Source of the DNA: an uncultured Atopobiaceae bacterium
GTDB lineage: Bacteria > Actinomycetota > Coriobacteriia > Coriobacteriales > Atopobiaceae
Reading direction: 5' to 3'
DNA: 64,000 nucleotides
Assembly: GCA_944320385.1 (NCBI GenBank)
Contig: CALUHH010000004.1
Location: 1-64,000, forward strand
A program made the translations under genes and the position numbers. Shown piece by piece: positions 61,469 to 64,000 of this stretch. Every line of letters begins with the position of its first letter. Positions within the stretch are counted from its first letter, which is position 1. The notes below the pieces were generated by a model. The model did not search any database, had not been told where the DNA came from, and saw nothing but the letters and a program-made list of their open reading frames with translations.

Positions 61469-64000
61469 ATGGCCGCCCGGCACCTGCGCGGGTCAATTGG
61501 GGACAGACCCCTTTTGACCCATGCGGACGATGGGTCAAAAGGGGTCTGTCCCCAATTGACCCGCTCCGTGTTCGTGAGGTACACGCTGCGGTCGCTGGCG
61601 GCCAACCGCGTGCGAACCGCCGTCACCGTGGTGGGCATCGCGCTGGCGACGGGGCTGCTCGCCGCGGTGCTCGTGAGCGTGACGAGCCTGCGCGCGGCGC
61701 TCATAGCCCAGGCGTGCGCCTCCGGCGGCATCTGGCAGGCGGGCTTCACCTACGAGGACGACGAGAAGATCGGCGAGCTGCGCGCCGCAACGGGCGAGCA
61801 CCTCGACCGGCTCGCGCTGCGCCGCGACCTCGGCGCCGCCGCGCTCAGCGCCGAGAGCGCCGAAGACAACGGCACGTACCTCGGCGTGCTCTCCCTGCCC
61901 GAGGAGCAGGCCGGCACCGCGCGTTCCGCCGGCGACGACCAGTACGCCGTCATCCCCGACCCCACCGTGGCCGAGGGGCGCCTCCCCGAGCGCGCGGGCG
62001 AGATCGCGCTGCCCGCCTACCTTCAGGGGGCAGAGCTCACGGCCGGCCCCTCCGAGATCGCCGGCGTCGAGGCGGGAGCCGTCTCGGACGGCACGCTCGA
62101 GCTCGGCTCCACGATCGCGCTCGCGCTCGGCCAGCGCCATGACGGCGCGGACCCGACGCACCGCTGGCACTCCGGCGCCTCACTGATGGACGGCGAGACG
62201 CTCTCCGACGTGGGCGAGCCGCGCGCCTACACCGTGGTCGGCTTCGTCGAGACGGACTACGAGACGGGCAGCGCCGCCTTCGTCAGCTATGACGAGCCCG
62301 CCGCGACCGCCTCCGGGGAGGTCGTCGGCACCGCGTACTTCTCGACCGTCGGCTATGAGAGCGCGGGCCAGATCGGCGCCGCCCTCACCTCCGCCGGCGT
62401 CGACTCGTGGAGCTACAACACGACGCTCCTCATCTACCAGGGCCTCGACCGGGGGCGGGCCATCATCGACTCGCTCGCGCAGATCGCCGCGGTGCTCGCC
62501 GTCGTGATCATGGTGGCCGCCGTCTCGCTCATCTCAGGCGCCTTCACCATCTCCATCTCCGAGCGCACGCGACAGTTCGGCCTGCTCTCGTCGCTCGGGG
62601 CGTCGCGCCGCCAGCTGAGAAGGACCGTCCTCGCAGAGGCAGCGATCCTCGGGATCGTGGGAATCCCGCTGGGGCTGGCGCTTGGCGTGGGCGGGGCCGC
62701 CGTCGCCTTTGCCGTCACGGCCGACGGCTGGACGGCGATGCTGCGGGAGACGACCTCGGTGAGCCTGGTCGTGGCGCCCGTCGACCTCGCGCTCGCCGTC
62801 GGCCTCTCGGCGGTCACGCTGCTCGCGAGCGCCTTCGCGCCCGCCCTGCACGCGAGCCGGGTCTCTGCGGTCGACGCCATCCGCTCCTCCGCCGACATCC
62901 GCCCGAGCCGTCGCCTGCGCCGCATCTTCGCCCGCCGCCGCACGGCCCTGGACGACCTCTCCGCCGATCGCCGCCGGCCCCGCGGCCTCGCGGCGCGCCT
63001 CGGCGGTATGCCGGCGTTTCTCGCCCGGCGCACGCTCGCGGTCTCGGCCGGCAAGCAGCGGGTCTCCGTGGTCGCGCTCGCCGTCTCCGTAGCGCTGCTC
63101 GTGACCGCCGGCCTCGTGAGCGACTACCTCCATAGCGCCACGGGCTACATCGACACGGGAACGGCCGACCTCAGGGTGAACCTCTTCGCCGAGACGGACG
63201 ACGACTACCTCCCGACCGGCGACCTCGTGGCGCAGGCCAACGTGCTCGTCGGGCGCGCCGAGCAGATCTCCGGCGTGTCGGCGGCGAGCGTCACCTCGCA
63301 GGGCTCCGTGACGCTTCGCCTCGACGCCGCCGGCGTGGACGCGGGCGCGCTCGAGACCTTCATGCAGGAGAGCCCCTACGGCGCGTACTACCTTGACGCC
63401 GCGGGCTACGGATCCGCGCATCTCGTGCTCCTCGACGACGCCACGTGGCGCGCGCTCGCGGAGTCGCTCGGGCTCTCGGATGACGAGAAGGACCCGGCCA
63501 CGCTCTCCTGCGTCGTCCTCAACGCCGCAAACGTCTCCAACAGCGAGACCTATGGCACGGTGCGGCCCTTCACGGGAGCGGCGGGCACGATCGAGCTGCT
63601 CGCCGACCCCGAGAGCAAGGCCTCCGACCAGTGGCTCGGTCCCGCGGACGACGGTACCTTCGGCCTCGTCACCACCGACGACGACACGATGGAGACCGTC
63701 GTGGCCGTGCCGGCGGACGAGCTGGGGATGACCGCCGTCGCTCAGGTGCCCGTGGCCGCCTACGCGGAGGGGCTCGGCGACGCCGCGCCCTTCTCGTCAG
63801 ACGACCTGGGCGCCAACGCCCCCAACGTCATCATGCCCGCGCGTGCCGTGGCGGCGAGCGGCGCCGACGAGACCGTGCGCCAGGGGATGTCCTCGAGCAC
63901 GGTCTACGCGACGCTTGCGCCGGGAGCCGACGACGCCGAGACGCTCGACGCGCTGGAAGAGGCGCTGGAGGGCATCGAGGACTACGGCTCCCTGGGCACG
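61469..64000 (+). CDS. FtsX-type ABC permease, 3' end outside window
   Basis: 844 codons visible. TM1 at ~46-70 (TAVTVVGIALATGLLAAVLV), an extracytoplasmic domain, three helices around residues 330-460 (IAAVLAVVIMVAAVSLISGA among them), then a second half beginning VSVVALAVSVALLVTAGL. This is the two-repeat layout of large MacB-unlike permeases (BceB/YtrF type). The ATG at 61469 follows GAGGGTG; codons ~8-31 are a 73-base perfect hairpin of REP-type sequence, in frame, so the protein carries a foreign ~24-residue N-terminal stretch (DRPLLTHADDGSKGVCPQL). Without it translation could begin at GTG 61568, but no ribosome site precedes that. Two 10-mer copies (62616 with one mismatch at the first base, 63484) lie inside. 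Confidence 0.88.
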   Translation, partial: MAARHLRGSIGDRPLLTHADDGSKGVCPQLTRSVFVRYTLRSLAANRVRTAVTVVGIALATGLLAAVLVSVTSLRAALIAQACASGGIWQAGFTYEDDEKIGELRAATGEHLDRLALRRDLGAAALSAESAEDNGTYLGVLSLPEEQAGTARSAGDDQYAVIPDPTVAEGRLPERAGEIALPAYLQGAELTAGPSEIAGVEAGAVSDGTLELGSTIALALGQRHDGADPTHRWHSGASLMDGETLSDVGEPRAYTVVGFVETDYETGSAAFVSYDEPAATASGEVVGTAYFSTVGYESAGQIGAALTSAGVDSWSYNTTLLIYQGLDRGRAIIDSLAQIAAVLAVVIMVAAVSLISGAFTISISERTRQFGLLSSLGASRRQLRRTVLAEAAILGIVGIPLGLALGVGGAAVAFAVTADGWTAMLRETTSVSLVVAPVDLALAVGLSAVTLLASAFAPALHASRVSAVDAIRSSADIRPSRRLRRIFARRRTALDDLSADRRRPRGLAARLGGMPAFLARRTLAVSAGKQRVSVVALAVSVALLVTAGLVSDYLHSATGYIDTGTADLRVNLFAETDDDYLPTGDLVAQANVLVGRAEQISGVSAASVTSQGSVTLRLDAAGVDAGALETFMQESPYGAYYLDAAGYGSAHLVLLDDATWRALAESLGLSDDEKDPATLSCVVLNAANVSNSETYGTVRPFTGAAGTIELLADPESKASDQWLGPADDGTFGLVTTDDDTMETVVAVPADELGMTAVAQVPVAAYAEGLGDAAPFSSDDLGANAPNVIMPARAVAASGADETVRQGMSSSTVYATLAPGADDAETLDALEEALEGIEDYGSLGT
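61490..61562. repeat. 32-bp perfect inverted repeat inside the permease gene
   Basis: GGGTCAATTGGGGACAGACC continues to CCTTTTGACCCA, then a nine-base loop and the exact complement. Each arm is itself a GGGGACAGACCCC-type palindrome, so it is two REP units in inverted orientation. The same word is at 9428. Confidence 0.93.

Noticed and set aside
10627..63493. CGAGAAGGAC as merely a favoured Glu-Lys-Asp codon string
   Set aside because: Half the copies are intergenic and the coding ones occur in several frames and on both strands with rare codons.

Overview
The window is high-GC bacterial chromosome, apart from AT-richer stretches in the first 7.2 kb. Gene content (queuosine genes, Tgt, HPr, UbiB-like kinase beside a phasin-like protein, heterodimeric ABC exporters, SLH surface proteins, no outer-membrane genes) fits a Gram-positive actinobacterium. 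My best guess is a gut or oral Coriobacteriia of the Olsenella/Atopobiaceae type; this is inferred from protein style, not from a marker gene.

Layout. 1-9.4 kb is accessory: two divergent SLH-type surface-protein genes with an IS256-family element between their promoters, then a tyrosine recombinase frameshifted just before its catalytic tyrosine. 9.4-18.5 kb holds tgt, ptsH, a coiled-coil membrane protein, queA, corA, queH, a DUF3267-like membrane protein and a MetRS-like synthetase. 19.2-22.5 kb holds a hydrolase-acetyltransferase fusion and an ECF sigma/anti-sigma pair. 22.5-29.8 kb is one minus-strand phosphate operon (pstS-pstC-pstA-pstB-pstB-phoU-response regulator-kinase) with a candidate Pho operator upstream. 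30.2-38.8 kb holds two paralogous heterodimeric ABC exporters, the second led by a MarR gene. 39.5-48.3 kb is mixed housekeeping and unknown genes (UbiB-like, phasin-like, two HAD phosphatases, DUF1015, a TPR protein). 48.8-54.0 kb is priA-def-fmt-rsmB. 54.2-64 kb holds a giant MacB-like transporter, a YgjP-like metallopeptidase, and a two-component system next to an ABC transporter that shares a palindromic operator with it.

The unusual biology is between and inside these genes. (1) A 10-mer, CGAGAAGRAC, occurs 47 times by my reading, on both strands, in intergenic DNA and in several reading frames inside genes, often through otherwise rare codons; only one copy lies in the first 10.6 kb. 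It behaves like a genome-wide functional word (uptake-sequence-like, Chi-like or a protein site). (2) At least eight intergenic loci carry palindromic arrays in which a short word repeats with an exact period (19, 22, 29 or 41 bp), runs forward on one side of a core and inverted on the other. Cores are conserved between loci while arm words change from locus to locus but stay complementary within a locus. (3) Perfect palindromes of the REP type sit in frame inside rsmB and inside an FtsX-type permease gene. I do not recognise a published description of the 10-mer or the phased arrays; that needs a database check.

No tRNA, rRNA or CRISPR array was recognised. Start sites were chosen from Shine-Dalgarno matches and family alignment by eye.
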